64,000 nucleotides of DNA, taken from NCBI GenBank assembly GCA_945881915.1, contig CAMCVW010000005.1:1-64000 (forward strand), written 5' to 3'. The DNA is from Thermoflexus hugenholtzii JAD2 (GTDB taxonomy: Bacteria > Chloroflexota > Chloroflexia > Chloroflexales > Roseiflexaceae). Of this stretch, positions 18,418-26,496 are shown piece after piece; the stretch's first letter is position 1; each line of letters starts with the position of its first letter. A program made the position numbers and the translations under genes. The notes under the pieces are model-generated. The model saw only the letters and a program-made list of their open reading frames with translations, was not told where the DNA came from and ran no database searches.

Positions 18418-19052
18418 GCTCTGAGCAGATTCGCGTCCTCGTCGTCGACGACCATCCAGTGGTACGCCATGGACTCCTCGCATTGCTCAAATACGAACCG
18501 GGGATGCTCATTGCCGGCGACGCCGCCGACGGCGATGCAGCTATTGATGCCGTCATGCAGCTCCAACCCGATGTCGTGCTGCTCGATCTGCGCCTTCCCA
18601 GGTGCAACGGCGTCGAGGTCATGCTCCGTTGCCGCCAGCGAGGTTCGGCAGCGAAATTCATCGTGCTCACGACATATGACAGCGACGAAGACATCACCCG
18701 GGCACTCGCTGCCGGTGCCAAAGGGTACATGCTCAAAGATGTCTCATCGTTCGAATTGATGCAGGCGATACGCGCCGTGATGCGTGGCAACGCCGCACTC
18801 GAGCCCAGTGTCGCCGCACGCGTGCTCGCACGCATGCACGACAACGGTGCCGACGACCTCTCGGTGCGCGAACTCGACGTCCTCACCCAGATGGTCCGTG
18901 GCGATGCCAATCGCGCCATTGCCGTCGCCCTCAATGTCTCCGAAAACACCATCAAAACCCATGTCAGTCATATTTTTGCCAAACTCCAGGTCCAAAGCCG
19001 CGCCGAAGCGGTCGCAGTAGCCCTCCAACGGGGCATCGTGTCTACGTACTAA
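18414..19052 (+). CDS. NarL/LuxR-family response regulator
   Basis: A 212-aa DNA-binding regulator. The receiver domain (about 5-120) starts IRVLVVDDHPVVRHG, with the phosphoacceptor Asp in VVLLDLRLP and the Thr/Lys switch residues in VLTTYD and AKGYMLKD. The LuxR-type helix-turn-helix (about 145-210) contains LSVRELDVLTQM and ENTIKTHVSHIFAKL. The ATG overlaps the kinase stop by four bases, showing a translationally coupled pair. Likely targets include the divergent ABC exporter. Confidence 0.93.
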   Translation: MSSEQIRVLVVDDHPVVRHGLLALLKYEPGMLIAGDAADGDAAIDAVMQLQPDVVLLDLRLPRCNGVEVMLRCRQRGSAAKFIVLTTYDSDEDITRALAAGAKGYMLKDVSSFELMQAIRAVMRGNAALEPSVAARVLARMHDNGADDLSVRELDVLTQMVRGDANRAIAVALNVSENTIKTHVSHIFAKLQVQSRAEAVAVALQRGIVSTY

Positions 19053-19067
19053 TCGCTAGGGACTAGG

Positions 19068-19073
19068 TATAAT
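19068..19073 (+). promoter_or_regulatory. -10 element (TATAAT) directly upstream of the permease start
   Basis: A consensus TATAAT ends six bases before the ATG at 19080, between the response-regulator stop and the permease. It resembles the arrangement at 17032 and again suggests a leaderless mRNA. Confidence 0.5.
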
Positions 19074-19079
19074 GACGGC

Positions 19080-19964
19080 ATGAACGCGCAACTTGAACAA
19101 TTTGTGGTCATTTTTCTGGGCATTTTCTACGAGGCTATTCCGTTCCTCACGATCGGCGCGCTCGTGTCAGCTGGGATTCACCTCTTCGTCGACCCCGCCT
19201 GGTTGATGACGAAGCTCCCACGCAATCCCACGCTGGCTGCCTGTATCGGCAGCGTCGTCGGGGTGTTCTTCCCGGTCTGTGAATGCGGTTCGATACCCGC
19301 CGCACGCAGTTTTATCGGCCGTGGTGCGCCTGCCCAGTTTGGTTATGCGTTTGCATTGGCTGCGCCCGTCATCAACCCCATCGTGCTCATTTCGACCAGT
19401 GTCGCCTTTGTAGGAGTGACCGGTTGGGGATTTGTCTGGTGGCGTATCGGACTGACCATGCTCGTCGCAATTCTCACCGCACGGAGTATTCCGTCACCGA
19501 CGACCAGCATCACAGCTCCGCCGCAGGCGCAGGCGCATGTGCACACCGACGACGAACTCCCCATCGTGGTGTGGCTCCGACACGCTGCCTCGGACTGGCT
19601 CGACATGCTGCGTTTTCTCGTGTTTGGTGCAGCAGCTGCCGCCATCGTGCAGGTCTTCGTATCGAATGATTGGCTCATTACCGTGGCAGCCAATCCATGG
19701 TACGCCGTACCCGCACTGATGGCGCTTGCAGCAATCATGGCGATCTGCTCCACCGTCGATGCATTCATCGGGCTGGCCCTGCTCCGTACCGTCGCACCCA
19801 ACGCGGTCTTGGCGTTTCTGGTGTTCGGTCCGATGATTGATCTCAAAAGTATTCCCATGTTCATCGGTGCATTCGGCGTGCGAGTCACCCTGCGCATGAT
19901 TGCCATGACTGCAGTGCTCACCGCCGCAGCCTGCCTGTGCATCGGAGGTCTCGGATGGGTCTAA
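19080..19964 (+). CDS. ArsP/DUF318-family permease
   Basis: A 294-aa membrane protein of the permease family that includes ArsP. About eight hydrophobic segments are visible. The conserved FPVCECGSIPAARSFIGRG loop in the first half has the family's cysteine pair, and the second half repeats the topology with AICSTVDAFIGLALLRT. A cytosolic linker rich in Ala, Gln and His (about 140-165) separates the halves. ArsP exports methylated arsenicals, but many relatives have unknown substrates. It overlaps the next gene by 10 bp, so the two are likely a transporter pair. Confidence 0.82.
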   Translation: MNAQLEQFVVIFLGIFYEAIPFLTIGALVSAGIHLFVDPAWLMTKLPRNPTLAACIGSVVGVFFPVCECGSIPAARSFIGRGAPAQFGYAFALAAPVINPIVLISTSVAFVGVTGWGFVWWRIGLTMLVAILTARSIPSPTTSITAPPQAQAHVHTDDELPIVVWLRHAASDWLDMLRFLVFGAAAAAIVQVFVSNDWLITVAANPWYAVPALMALAAIMAICSTVDAFIGLALLRTVAPNAVLAFLVFGPMIDLKSIPMFIGAFGVRVTLRMIAMTAVLTAAACLCIGGLGWV

Positions 19965-20653
19965 CAATTCGTCGCATCAGTATGGTAACCATCCTCTTTG
20001 CACTGGCAGGAATTCTCAGTTTTCGGACTGCAACGGGGCAGATGGCGCTCTATATTCACCCGCGCTACGAACTCCTTGTCTATGCATGTGCATTGGTGGT
20101 GTTCCTCTTCGGCGCGGTGTCGCTCAGCTCCCGCACGAAGCCGCCGGCGTTGGCAAGCATCTTTCTCCTCCTACCGGTGTGCCTTGCCATCGGGATCACC
20201 CCAAAGCCGCTCGGTTCTGCTGCCCTCGCCGGCCAGATACACGCGCTCAATGCGGTTGCACCGTCGGCCAAAACGACCAATCCCACCGACACAACGACTG
20301 ATCGTGCGCAGTGGGATCTGTATGATTGGGCGATTGCCAGCAGTATAGACATCACGCCGTATGCAGGCAGTGTCACAACGCTAGAGGGTTTTGTGGTGCA
20401 CAGCCCGGACCTAGATCTGCCCGTTGACCAGCTCATGCTGGCGCGCTATGTGCTCAATTGTTGCACCGCGGATGCCGGTGGTGTGGGCATGCCTGTCGTA
20501 TGGGCCAATCCCACCCAGTATGCATCCGATACCTGGCTTCGTGTCACCGGTACCATCTCGGTCGATTCACGTGCGGGTGTGCCACGTGCAATCTTGTTAG
20601 CTACCTCGATTGTCCCCATCGAACAACCCAGAAGGCCGTACCTGCTCCCATAA
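19955..20653 (+). CDS. TIGR03943-type putative permease subunit (YcgQ-like)
   Basis: A 232-aa membrane protein. Three hydrophobic segments occupy about the first 85 residues, followed by an extracytoplasmic domain with VTTLEGFVVHSPD and the cysteine pair in YVLNCCTADAGG. This family is regularly encoded directly after an ArsP/DUF318 permease (YcgR-YcgQ in Bacillus), as here. The ATG at 19955 lies inside the preceding gene. Substrate unknown. It ends three bases from the convergent YggS gene, with no terminator between. Confidence 0.8.
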   Translation: MGLTIRRISMVTILFALAGILSFRTATGQMALYIHPRYELLVYACALVVFLFGAVSLSSRTKPPALASIFLLLPVCLAIGITPKPLGSAALAGQIHALNAVAPSAKTTNPTDTTTDRAQWDLYDWAIASSIDITPYAGSVTTLEGFVVHSPDLDLPVDQLMLARYVLNCCTADAGGVGMPVVWANPTQYASDTWLRVTGTISVDSRAGVPRAILLATSIVPIEQPRRPYLLP

Positions 20654-20656
20654 ATC

Positions 20657-21385
20657 CTATACCGCCGGATAGGACCGTTCCCCAAAGAGCGCTCTGCCCA
20701 CCCGTACCATGGTGGCGCCTTCGGCTATTGCGACATCGATGTCGCCACTCATCCCCATCGACAATTCCGTAAGCTGTTCATGGGGGAGTGCTGCCTGCAA
20801 TACGTCGCGCAGGCTGCGTAATGAGTGGAACACCCCTCTGACGGTTTCTTGGTCGTCACTGTATGGTGCAACCGTCATCAACCCGACCAACGTCAACCCC
20901 GGCAATGCTGCAACCGTCTGCGCCAGCGCAATAATCTCCGTTCGCAGTGGTGCGTTTTCTTCCCACCCTACAGCGGCAATGCCCTCTTTGCTTGCTTCAC
21001 CCGACACATTGCACTGCAACAATATGCGTATCGGGGTGCGGTTGAGTTCCACAGCGTGCCGGCTCAACGCCTGTGCCAACTCCAGGCTGTCGACCGAGTG
21101 TATCACCGCAAACAATTGCGCTGCTTTTTTGGCTTTATTTCTCTGCAAATGCCCAATCAGATGCCATTCGATGTCTGCCAGATCGGAGCACGCGCTGATT
21201 TTGCTCTCTGCCTCTTGGACCCGGTTTTCTCCGAATTGCCGAATTCCCGCCGCATACGCCTCACGCACCAGTTCGGCGGGGTGCGTTTTGCTCACGCCGA
21301 TGAGCGTAACGGTGCTAGGGAGTCTGCCTGAACGTGCCGCTGCCTGGCCGATTCGTTCGCGAATGTAATCGATTGCCTGCTTCAT
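20657..21385 (-). CDS. YggS/PROSC-family PLP homeostasis protein
   Basis: A 242-aa single-domain alanine-racemase-fold PLP-binding protein. Family motifs are LIGVSKTHPAELVREAY with the PLP lysine, FGENRVQEAESK, WHLIGHLQRNKAKKA, IHSVDSLELA, LQCNVSGEASKEG and LSMGMSGDIDVAIAEGATMVRVGRALFG. It buffers pyridoxal phosphate and amino/keto-acid pools and has no known enzymatic reaction. The ATG at 21385 has AAGGAA upstream; the longer frame would run into the bchZ terminator. It lies just past that terminator, so it is probably transcribed separately from the photosynthesis operon. Confidence 0.9.
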   Translation of the reverse strand: MKQAIDYIRERIGQAAARSGRLPSTVTLIGVSKTHPAELVREAYAAGIRQFGENRVQEAESKISACSDLADIEWHLIGHLQRNKAKKAAQLFAVIHSVDSLELAQALSRHAVELNRTPIRILLQCNVSGEASKEGIAAVGWEENAPLRTEIIALAQTVAALPGLTLVGLMTVAPYSDDQETVRGVFHSLRSLRDVLQAALPHEQLTELSMGMSGDIDVAIAEGATMVRVGRALFGERSYPAV

Positions 21386-21422
21386 AGTATTCCTTGTAAG
21401 TTTTTTGGATTGTACCATGCAC

Positions 21423-21457
21423 AAAAAAACGGCACCGCGGGCAATGCCGCGATGCCG
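21423..21457 (-). terminator. Rho-independent terminator of the puf-bch operon
   Basis: Eleven-base arms at 21430-21440 and 21447-21457 pair with one G-T wobble around a 6-nt loop. Seven Ts follow on the minus strand. The stem begins 13 bp after the bchZ stop and marks the end of the photosynthesis operon. Confidence 0.9.
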
Positions 21458-21469
21458 TCCCCACACACC

Positions 21470-22972
21470 CTAGCCGCGGTTGGCTGCCAAGCCTGCAGTC
21501 ACCAACTCTGCGGTCACTTCGGTCGCGCCTCGCTGCCGGGATATCTCTTCGATGGCCATCTGCAACTGTCGTGATGCCGAGATACGCGGCAAATACGGTA
21601 ATTTTTGCAATTCTGTGTCGAGCATTTCACGCGCTTCGTTGGACCAACGTAGGTTCCCCGCTTGGCCCGACGGTGCCGCTGCTGGTTGACCACCAGCCCC
21701 CGCATTGCTCCGTGCTGCGGCGTAGGCACTGTCGACCGGCAAGAAGTTCAGCAACCCGTCGTACAGACGATTGACGATTTCTTGCATCAAAATCACACAG
21801 CCGCGGTAGCCAATGTACGGTGTTCCCACCGCGCGGCGTACGGCTGGTCCGGGGAACGAAGCCGGGATGAAATTGCTGAAGCGTGAACCCGCCTCGCGCA
21901 GATAGATGCGCTCGTTCATTGACCCGAACAGAAACGATGGGGCCTTCTTGTGTATGTGCTGGCGCGTCGCTTCGTTGTCATAATCACCAGGCCTGCGCGG
22001 TCGCGCAGTCGAAAAAACGATTTTCATCCCTAGTTCTTCGCCCAAGAAGCGCTCGAGTCCCTCTGCCAGACCAAGGCCAGCCACAATGCCCACATCAAGC
22101 GTACTAAACCAATCACCCTGCGGGCCACGCCACAAATCCCAGACCGCTTGCAACGTCGTCTTCTTTTCATGGGCGATGAATGCCTCTGCCTGCACACTCG
22201 TGCCGAGCAGTGCTCCGAGCGCCCGCACGAAGGCGTTGCTATCCTTCATCCCGTACGGTGTTGTCAGAATGGGTTTGCCCAGTTGTTCTGCCAAGCCCAT
22301 CCCAAATTCTTTGTACAACACCACTGTGACATCGGCAGCAGCCAGCTGATGCATGTCGGCCAAGGTTGTTGCATAGGGAAAAATGATATTCACCGTTCCA
22401 CCGGCACCCTCGATCATCCGCTTCATCTCTTCGAGCTCCGATGGTGCATTAAAGCAGCCATACGTCGGTCCGATGATGTTCACCGAGAGCGGATTGCGGG
22501 CCACCGATGCGCGTTGTTGCGCACCATATTCATCCCACAGCCATATCAAGACGCGGTCACGACCTGCCCATTCGTCTTCTGCGAGCGAATTGCTATAGTA
22601 GAACTTTGTGCCCACACCCAATTGTTTGACTAATGACGAATGATCAGACCCGATCATTTCGGATTCTGCGGTCGATACCACAATCACGTGTTTGTTATCG
22701 AGTACACCCGTCAACGACAGATTGTCATAGGTCCACTTGACTTTGTCGGCAGTGCCCTTGCCACCGACTTCTTGTTCGGTCATGGTCGCTGGGGTCAAGT
22801 TTTCGATGTGTGGGATTGCGTCTGTATAGTCAGGCACTGCGGTGCCCACCAAGTTGAAGCAGCCTACTGGTGCGTCGCAGATGACATGGACATCTTGCAT
22901 GGGGCACATCGTCCAGATAGCCGCCCAATACCCGCTGGAATCTGAAAGATCACGAATGACCGTCGGTGCCAT
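21470..22972 (-). CDS. bchZ: Chlorophyllide a oxidoreductase subunit Z
   Basis: A 500-aa nitrogenase-like catalytic beta subunit of chlorophyllide oxidoreductase, which with BchX and BchY reduces the B ring of the chlorin to the bacteriochlorin needed for bacteriochlorophyll a. The N-terminus (VIRDLSDSSGYWAAIWTMCPMQDVHVICDAPVGCFNLVG) has the pattern conserved in BchZ, including the PVGC cysteine expected to bind the bridging Fe-S cluster. The last 90 residues contain an Ala/Gly/Pro-rich linker (about 405-430) and a helical tail (WSNEAREMLDTELQKLPYLPR...) like the C-terminal light-independent reductase domain of BchB/BchZ. GAGGGAG lies upstream of the ATG. Last gene of the operon, 24 bp after bchY. 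Confidence 0.95.
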   Translation of the reverse strand: MAPTVIRDLSDSSGYWAAIWTMCPMQDVHVICDAPVGCFNLVGTAVPDYTDAIPHIENLTPATMTEQEVGGKGTADKVKWTYDNLSLTGVLDNKHVIVVSTAESEMIGSDHSSLVKQLGVGTKFYYSNSLAEDEWAGRDRVLIWLWDEYGAQQRASVARNPLSVNIIGPTYGCFNAPSELEEMKRMIEGAGGTVNIIFPYATTLADMHQLAAADVTVVLYKEFGMGLAEQLGKPILTTPYGMKDSNAFVRALGALLGTSVQAEAFIAHEKKTTLQAVWDLWRGPQGDWFSTLDVGIVAGLGLAEGLERFLGEELGMKIVFSTARPRRPGDYDNEATRQHIHKKAPSFLFGSMNERIYLREAGSRFSNFIPASFPGPAVRRAVGTPYIGYRGCVILMQEIVNRLYDGLLNFLPVDSAYAAARSNAGAGGQPAAAPSGQAGNLRWSNEAREMLDTELQKLPYLPRISASRQLQMAIEEISRQRGATEVTAELVTAGLAANRG

Positions 22973-22996
22973 ACTGTTTTCTCCCTCGGTCTATCT

Positions 22997-24265
22997 TTAG
23001 TCTGCGAAAAATTCCTGCATGAATCGATAGCGGTCACCTTTGGTCAACACCTCGGCCACAAATTCAATCGTCGCCGCCATGCCGCTACTCAAAAAGAACG
23101 GCCGTGATGCCAACTGATTGGTGAAGTACATTGCCGGGATGCCGCGTTCTTTGGCGACACTCGCCAATGGCGTCGTGCCAAACACCAAATCTGGGCTATA
23201 TCGATCGATTGCTGCCACATCTTCTTCGAGTGCTTTACGGTAGATTACTTCTTTGGTGCCGTGTGACTTCAGCCACAATTCATCCGGTAACACCAATGGG
23301 TCTTGACCGATGCTGGTCGACACATATGGCACATGGGCGCCAGCCTCCACCAGCATGCGGGCGTAGGCGAGCTCGGTTCCCTCATATCCGGTGACCAAAA
23401 CGGTACCGTTCAGCGGCCGCGCAGCGACAATCGCTGTAGCCTTGGCGCGTTCTTCGTCGGCCACTTGCTGCACCAGAGCTTCATCGAGGCCTAGGATGCT
23501 CCCAATCGATTTGATCCAGGCATAGGTTCCGCTAATCCCGACTGGCGCGCCCCCAGCAATCGACATGCCAATCGACCGTGCGACGTTCATTGATTCTTTA
23601 TAAAACGGATGCAGCGGGGCCATTGCAGACATGCGGCCGCTGCGGCGGAAGTCTTCGATCGAGCGGCCCGGCAAAAAGATCGTCTCGGTCACACCCATGC
23701 GGCGTAATAATCCATCGATGAGTAATGGGTCGGCGGGGAACACTTCACCCAACAAGACGACACTCTTTTCTTGGACCGGACCTTCGCGCTCTGCCAACCG
23801 ATTGAGCAACGCTGCCACTGCGATGTCTTTGGCTTCGGGATGTGAGTGGATGGCATATGCGGGTACACGCACCAAGACCACATCTGCGTCGCCGCTTTTC
23901 TTTGGCAGTAATTCTTCCGGCATGCCAGCAGTTTCGGCGACGCACAACGACACGACGGGGATCAACTTGACCCCAGGCTCCCTGCCGGCGACTTCAATTG
24001 CAGCCCGTGTACCTTCAACCACCTGCCCGCTCATGAGTTCGGCCGTACCCAATTGTGGTGCCAAAATCGATTTGCTCGCACCATAGAAGTGCGTCACAAA
24101 GGTCAGACCGTACAAGCAACCCGTGTCGGTTGCCATCACAGGGTGTGAACCCTCGAGACGCGTCAAAATCCGTAATGAACCAAATGCGGGACACATGGAT
24201 TGCGGGTGGAGTTTGCAAGGCGAAGTGTTTTTGCCTGCTTGATTGAGTTCGATTATTTCGGCCAC
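22997..24265 (-). CDS. bchY: Chlorophyllide a oxidoreductase subunit Y
   Basis: A 422-aa nitrogenase-like alpha subunit that pairs with BchZ to form the substrate- and cluster-binding heterotetramer of chlorophyllide oxidoreductase. Cysteines expected to bind the [4Fe-4S] cluster are visible in the N-terminal CKLHPQSMCPAFGSLR and in ATDTGCLYGLTF. The start is the GTG at 24265, which has AGAGGG upstream and reads MAEIIELNQAG; no nearby ATG fits. It follows the 48-aa membrane-protein gene and precedes bchZ by 24 bp. The strong Shine-Dalgarno site may offset the longer 80-bp gap upstream. Confidence 0.95.
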   Translation of the reverse strand: MAEIIELNQAGKNTSPCKLHPQSMCPAFGSLRILTRLEGSHPVMATDTGCLYGLTFVTHFYGASKSILAPQLGTAELMSGQVVEGTRAAIEVAGREPGVKLIPVVSLCVAETAGMPEELLPKKSGDADVVLVRVPAYAIHSHPEAKDIAVAALLNRLAEREGPVQEKSVVLLGEVFPADPLLIDGLLRRMGVTETIFLPGRSIEDFRRSGRMSAMAPLHPFYKESMNVARSIGMSIAGGAPVGISGTYAWIKSIGSILGLDEALVQQVADEERAKATAIVAARPLNGTVLVTGYEGTELAYARMLVEAGAHVPYVSTSIGQDPLVLPDELWLKSHGTKEVIYRKALEEDVAAIDRYSPDLVFGTTPLASVAKERGIPAMYFTNQLASRPFFLSSGMAATIEFVAEVLTKGDRYRFMQEFFAD

Positions 24266-24345
24266 GTTGCCCTCTTCTGTACTGCAGAGACTTGACTACA
24301 TGTGAAGCAAATAAGAGGCCGAGGCCCCTTATTGCCGGTTACGAT

Positions 24346-24492
24346 CTATTCGTCTTTTACCGTCGTAGGATCGACCCGCAGGTATGCTGCGGTCGCTTGT
24401 TTGTTGGTGTAATACGCTGCAACAACAAACCCGATGATGACCAATGCCAATGGAATGTAACACATGACCAATCCGGACGTTGATGGACCCAT
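24346..24492 (-). CDS. Small single-helix membrane protein inside the bch operon
   Basis: A 48-aa protein. A short N-terminal MGPSTSG is followed by one hydrophobic helix (about residues 8-27, LVMCYIPLALVIIGFVVAAY) and a polar tail ending TTVKDE. GAGAGGAG lies at good spacing before the ATG, supporting translation. It sits between the DUF169 gene (57 bp upstream) and bchY (80 bp downstream) on the same strand. I do not recognise a family. Its position suggests a small subunit or assembly factor of the reaction centre-antenna complex, or a membrane anchor for chlorophyllide oxidoreductase; neither is shown by the sequence. Confidence 0.75.
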   Translation of the reverse strand: MGPSTSGLVMCYIPLALVIIGFVVAAYYTNKQATAAYLRVDPTTVKDE

Positions 24493-24548
24493 GATGGTGC
24501 TCCTCTCACATGTATCGCCACGAGTGTCACCACTCGAAAGCCCCGTAC

Positions 24549-25277
24549 TTACTCTGCCTGCTTTGGTGCGTGTGACGGCATAATCAATTCACGCATTTTG
24601 GCCGGGTCGAAGCGAAAATTCGCTACGAGGTCCAAAACATGTTGGAAGTGATGTGCAGGAATCGTCACAAAAAGCTCACCCGGCAACAGTTTGTTGTGCA
24701 TCCGACCACCGCCGTCCCCCGTCGCAAACACACTGTTCTGTTTGTTCATGGGTGTTGCAAATATCGATGCACATGCCGAAGGTCCGACTTCCCCAATCGG
24801 GAAGGTTCCCTCCCGGACGGATGCTGCCCCAGCGATTTGCATCGCATGCAACGCATCTGTCACACAGATAACCGAATCTATCTGTACACCAGCCGGCACA
24901 TCGTTGAGTGGGGCTGCTGCAAGGGCCACTATGCTGCCATCCGGGAGGCGTTCACTCTGCGCTTTGTTTCGCTTGGCTGCCTCAGGCGTAAAAAACCCCT
25001 GCGCCATCGTCAGATACTCGCCTTCGGTGATGAGTGCTCCTGCCTTGGGTAACAGACCGAGATGCCAAAGCCCCACGTAACAGTCATGATGTTTCGCATC
25101 GACATAGATCCGCTTACCGGATTCGGCTTCACGGACGATGCCGCAGGCAACGACCTGGGCAGGTTCGTACCCTGCAGGGGCGGCATCACGGCAATAGGTA
25201 ATTGCAACGGGTGTGCGCTTTACCTTCAGCACATCGACCAACACCCGATAGAGTTCTAATGGTTCTACAGGAGTCAT
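24549..25277 (-). CDS. DUF169-family protein within the bacteriochlorophyll operon
   Basis: A 242-aa soluble protein of the DUF169 (ArCR-like, COG2043-type) family, whose function is unknown. Visible features are conserved cysteine/histidine positions in VACGIVREA, DAKHHDCYVGLWHLGL and GPSACASIF, a conserved GDGGGRMH segment, and a two-lobed alpha/beta appearance without a membrane helix. The family Cys/His content would allow a cofactor or metal site. It lies nine bases after bchX with GAGAGG before its ATG, so it is almost certainly co-translated with the chlorophyllide oxidoreductase genes. A role in cluster insertion, substrate delivery or regulation of BchXYZ is inference only. Confidence 0.8.
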   Translation of the reverse strand: MTPVEPLELYRVLVDVLKVKRTPVAITYCRDAAPAGYEPAQVVACGIVREAESGKRIYVDAKHHDCYVGLWHLGLLPKAGALITEGEYLTMAQGFFTPEAAKRNKAQSERLPDGSIVALAAAPLNDVPAGVQIDSVICVTDALHAMQIAGAASVREGTFPIGEVGPSACASIFATPMNKQNSVFATGDGGGRMHNKLLPGELFVTIPAHHFQHVLDLVANFRFDPAKMRELIMPSHAPKQAE

Positions 25278-25286
25278 TTCGGCCTC

Positions 25287-26471
25287 TCATCGATAGGATG
25301 GTGCATCCATCTCGCGCAAATCGACGTAACTGAACTCTTGGCCAGTGCGACGAAGTGCCGACAGGAACGCAGCTTTACTATCGAGTTCTTCGATTGTTCC
25401 GATACGAATCTCGAGCGCTCCTGAGGTCACCGTCACGCCGTCACGATCGTTGCTACTCAAATCTGTCACATAGAGCCCGATGGCTTCCATAACCTGCTTG
25501 ACTTTGAGTTGAATCGGGTCGTCCGTCTGTACCTGTGGAATCACCGACGGACTCAATGACAGCATTGGAATGGCTTTTTTGTTCCCGGTCGTCCCTGCAA
25601 ACAACTCATCCGCCGAAGCCGAGTCCGGGCGGCCATCGGGTTCCTCGGCACCAAAGACCCGTAAAAAGTCGTGATACTCAAGCGCCGTATAGTCATCACA
25701 CGGCGGAATTTCGTTGTTGGCAATCTTGCTCGCCAATTCACCGAAGATGGTATTAAACTGCTCGTCTTCGAGTGCTAATCGACAGGCGTCAGCCAACTCA
25801 CGCACTTTTCGACTCAAGGGAATGCGTGCCAGAATGGGCAGACCGACTGCTTTGGCATAGATGTCCGCAGTGTCACTGCCGTCATCGCGATTGACAATCA
25901 ACCCCAGCACGGACGTCGTCCCTCCCATACTCCGGAAGTACGCAGCCGCTTTGGCGATGTTATTTGCGGCATAGAGTGACTGACGGTCATGACCGACCAC
26001 GATGATTACCTGTTCGGCCAACGATCGTGCAAGCGGCGTTGCAAAGCCACCACACACCACGTCACCGAGGAAGTCCATGACGACGTAGTCTAAGTTCCAT
26101 TTGCTCAGACCAAGGCCTTCGAGGGTTTTGAATCCTGACGAAATTCCCTGACCACCGCAGCCGCGGCCGACTTCAGGACCACCGAGTTCACAGCCGTACA
26201 GAACAGCATTTTCACGCAATTGACTGCGAAAAATAACATCCCCCACGCTCAACTCGTCTTCTCGGCCCTGCTCCTTGAAGATACGCCACTGCTCCCCGAG
26301 CGTGGGGAGTGAGTGACCACCAAAGACTGTGTTGCAGGAATCATGCTTCGGGTCACACCCGAGTTGTAATACGCGGAAGCCATCAAAGGTCAGTCGTGAG
26401 GTCAGGTTGGAGGTGAAGAAACTCTTCCCCATCCCACCTTTTCCATAGATTGCTAACATGCGTGGAGCCAT
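25287..26471 (-). CDS. bchX: Chlorophyllide a oxidoreductase iron protein subunit X, with C-terminal extension
   Basis: A 394-aa NifH-like ATPase that passes electrons to BchYZ. Motifs: P-loop YGKGGMGKSFFTSNL, LQLGCDPKHDSC, cluster cysteines in GPEVGRGCGGQGI and DFLGDVVCGGFATPLAR, and the BchX-type ANNIAKAAAYF. The cluster-binding motif DFLGDVVCGGF with downstream VVGHDRQSLYAANN distinguishes BchX from BchL. Residues after about 265 form an extra tail of roughly 130 aa: a Ser/Ala-rich linker, then a compact segment ending EFSYVDLREMDAPSYR. AGAGGGGCG precedes the ATG. It follows bchC by 25 bp. Confidence 0.94.
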   Translation of the reverse strand: MAPRMLAIYGKGGMGKSFFTSNLTSRLTFDGFRVLQLGCDPKHDSCNTVFGGHSLPTLGEQWRIFKEQGREDELSVGDVIFRSQLRENAVLYGCELGGPEVGRGCGGQGISSGFKTLEGLGLSKWNLDYVVMDFLGDVVCGGFATPLARSLAEQVIIVVGHDRQSLYAANNIAKAAAYFRSMGGTTSVLGLIVNRDDGSDTADIYAKAVGLPILARIPLSRKVRELADACRLALEDEQFNTIFGELASKIANNEIPPCDDYTALEYHDFLRVFGAEEPDGRPDSASADELFAGTTGNKKAIPMLSLSPSVIPQVQTDDPIQLKVKQVMEAIGLYVTDLSSNDRDGVTVTSGALEIRIGTIEELDSKAAFLSALRRTGQEFSYVDLREMDAPSYR

Positions 26472-26496
26472 AGAGCGCCCCTCTTCTAGGCTGTAC

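Noticed and set aside
24291-24345. Possible second small ORF between the 48-aa gene and bchY
   Set aside because: No start codon with a ribosome site; the gap is simply untranslated leader for bchY.
22997-26471. Protochlorophyllide reductase (bchLNB) rather than bchXYZ
   Set aside because: The iron protein's DFLGDVVCGGF with the DRQSLYAANN segment and the BchZ-type N-terminus fit chlorophyllide a reductase; no separate bchL-like gene is present.
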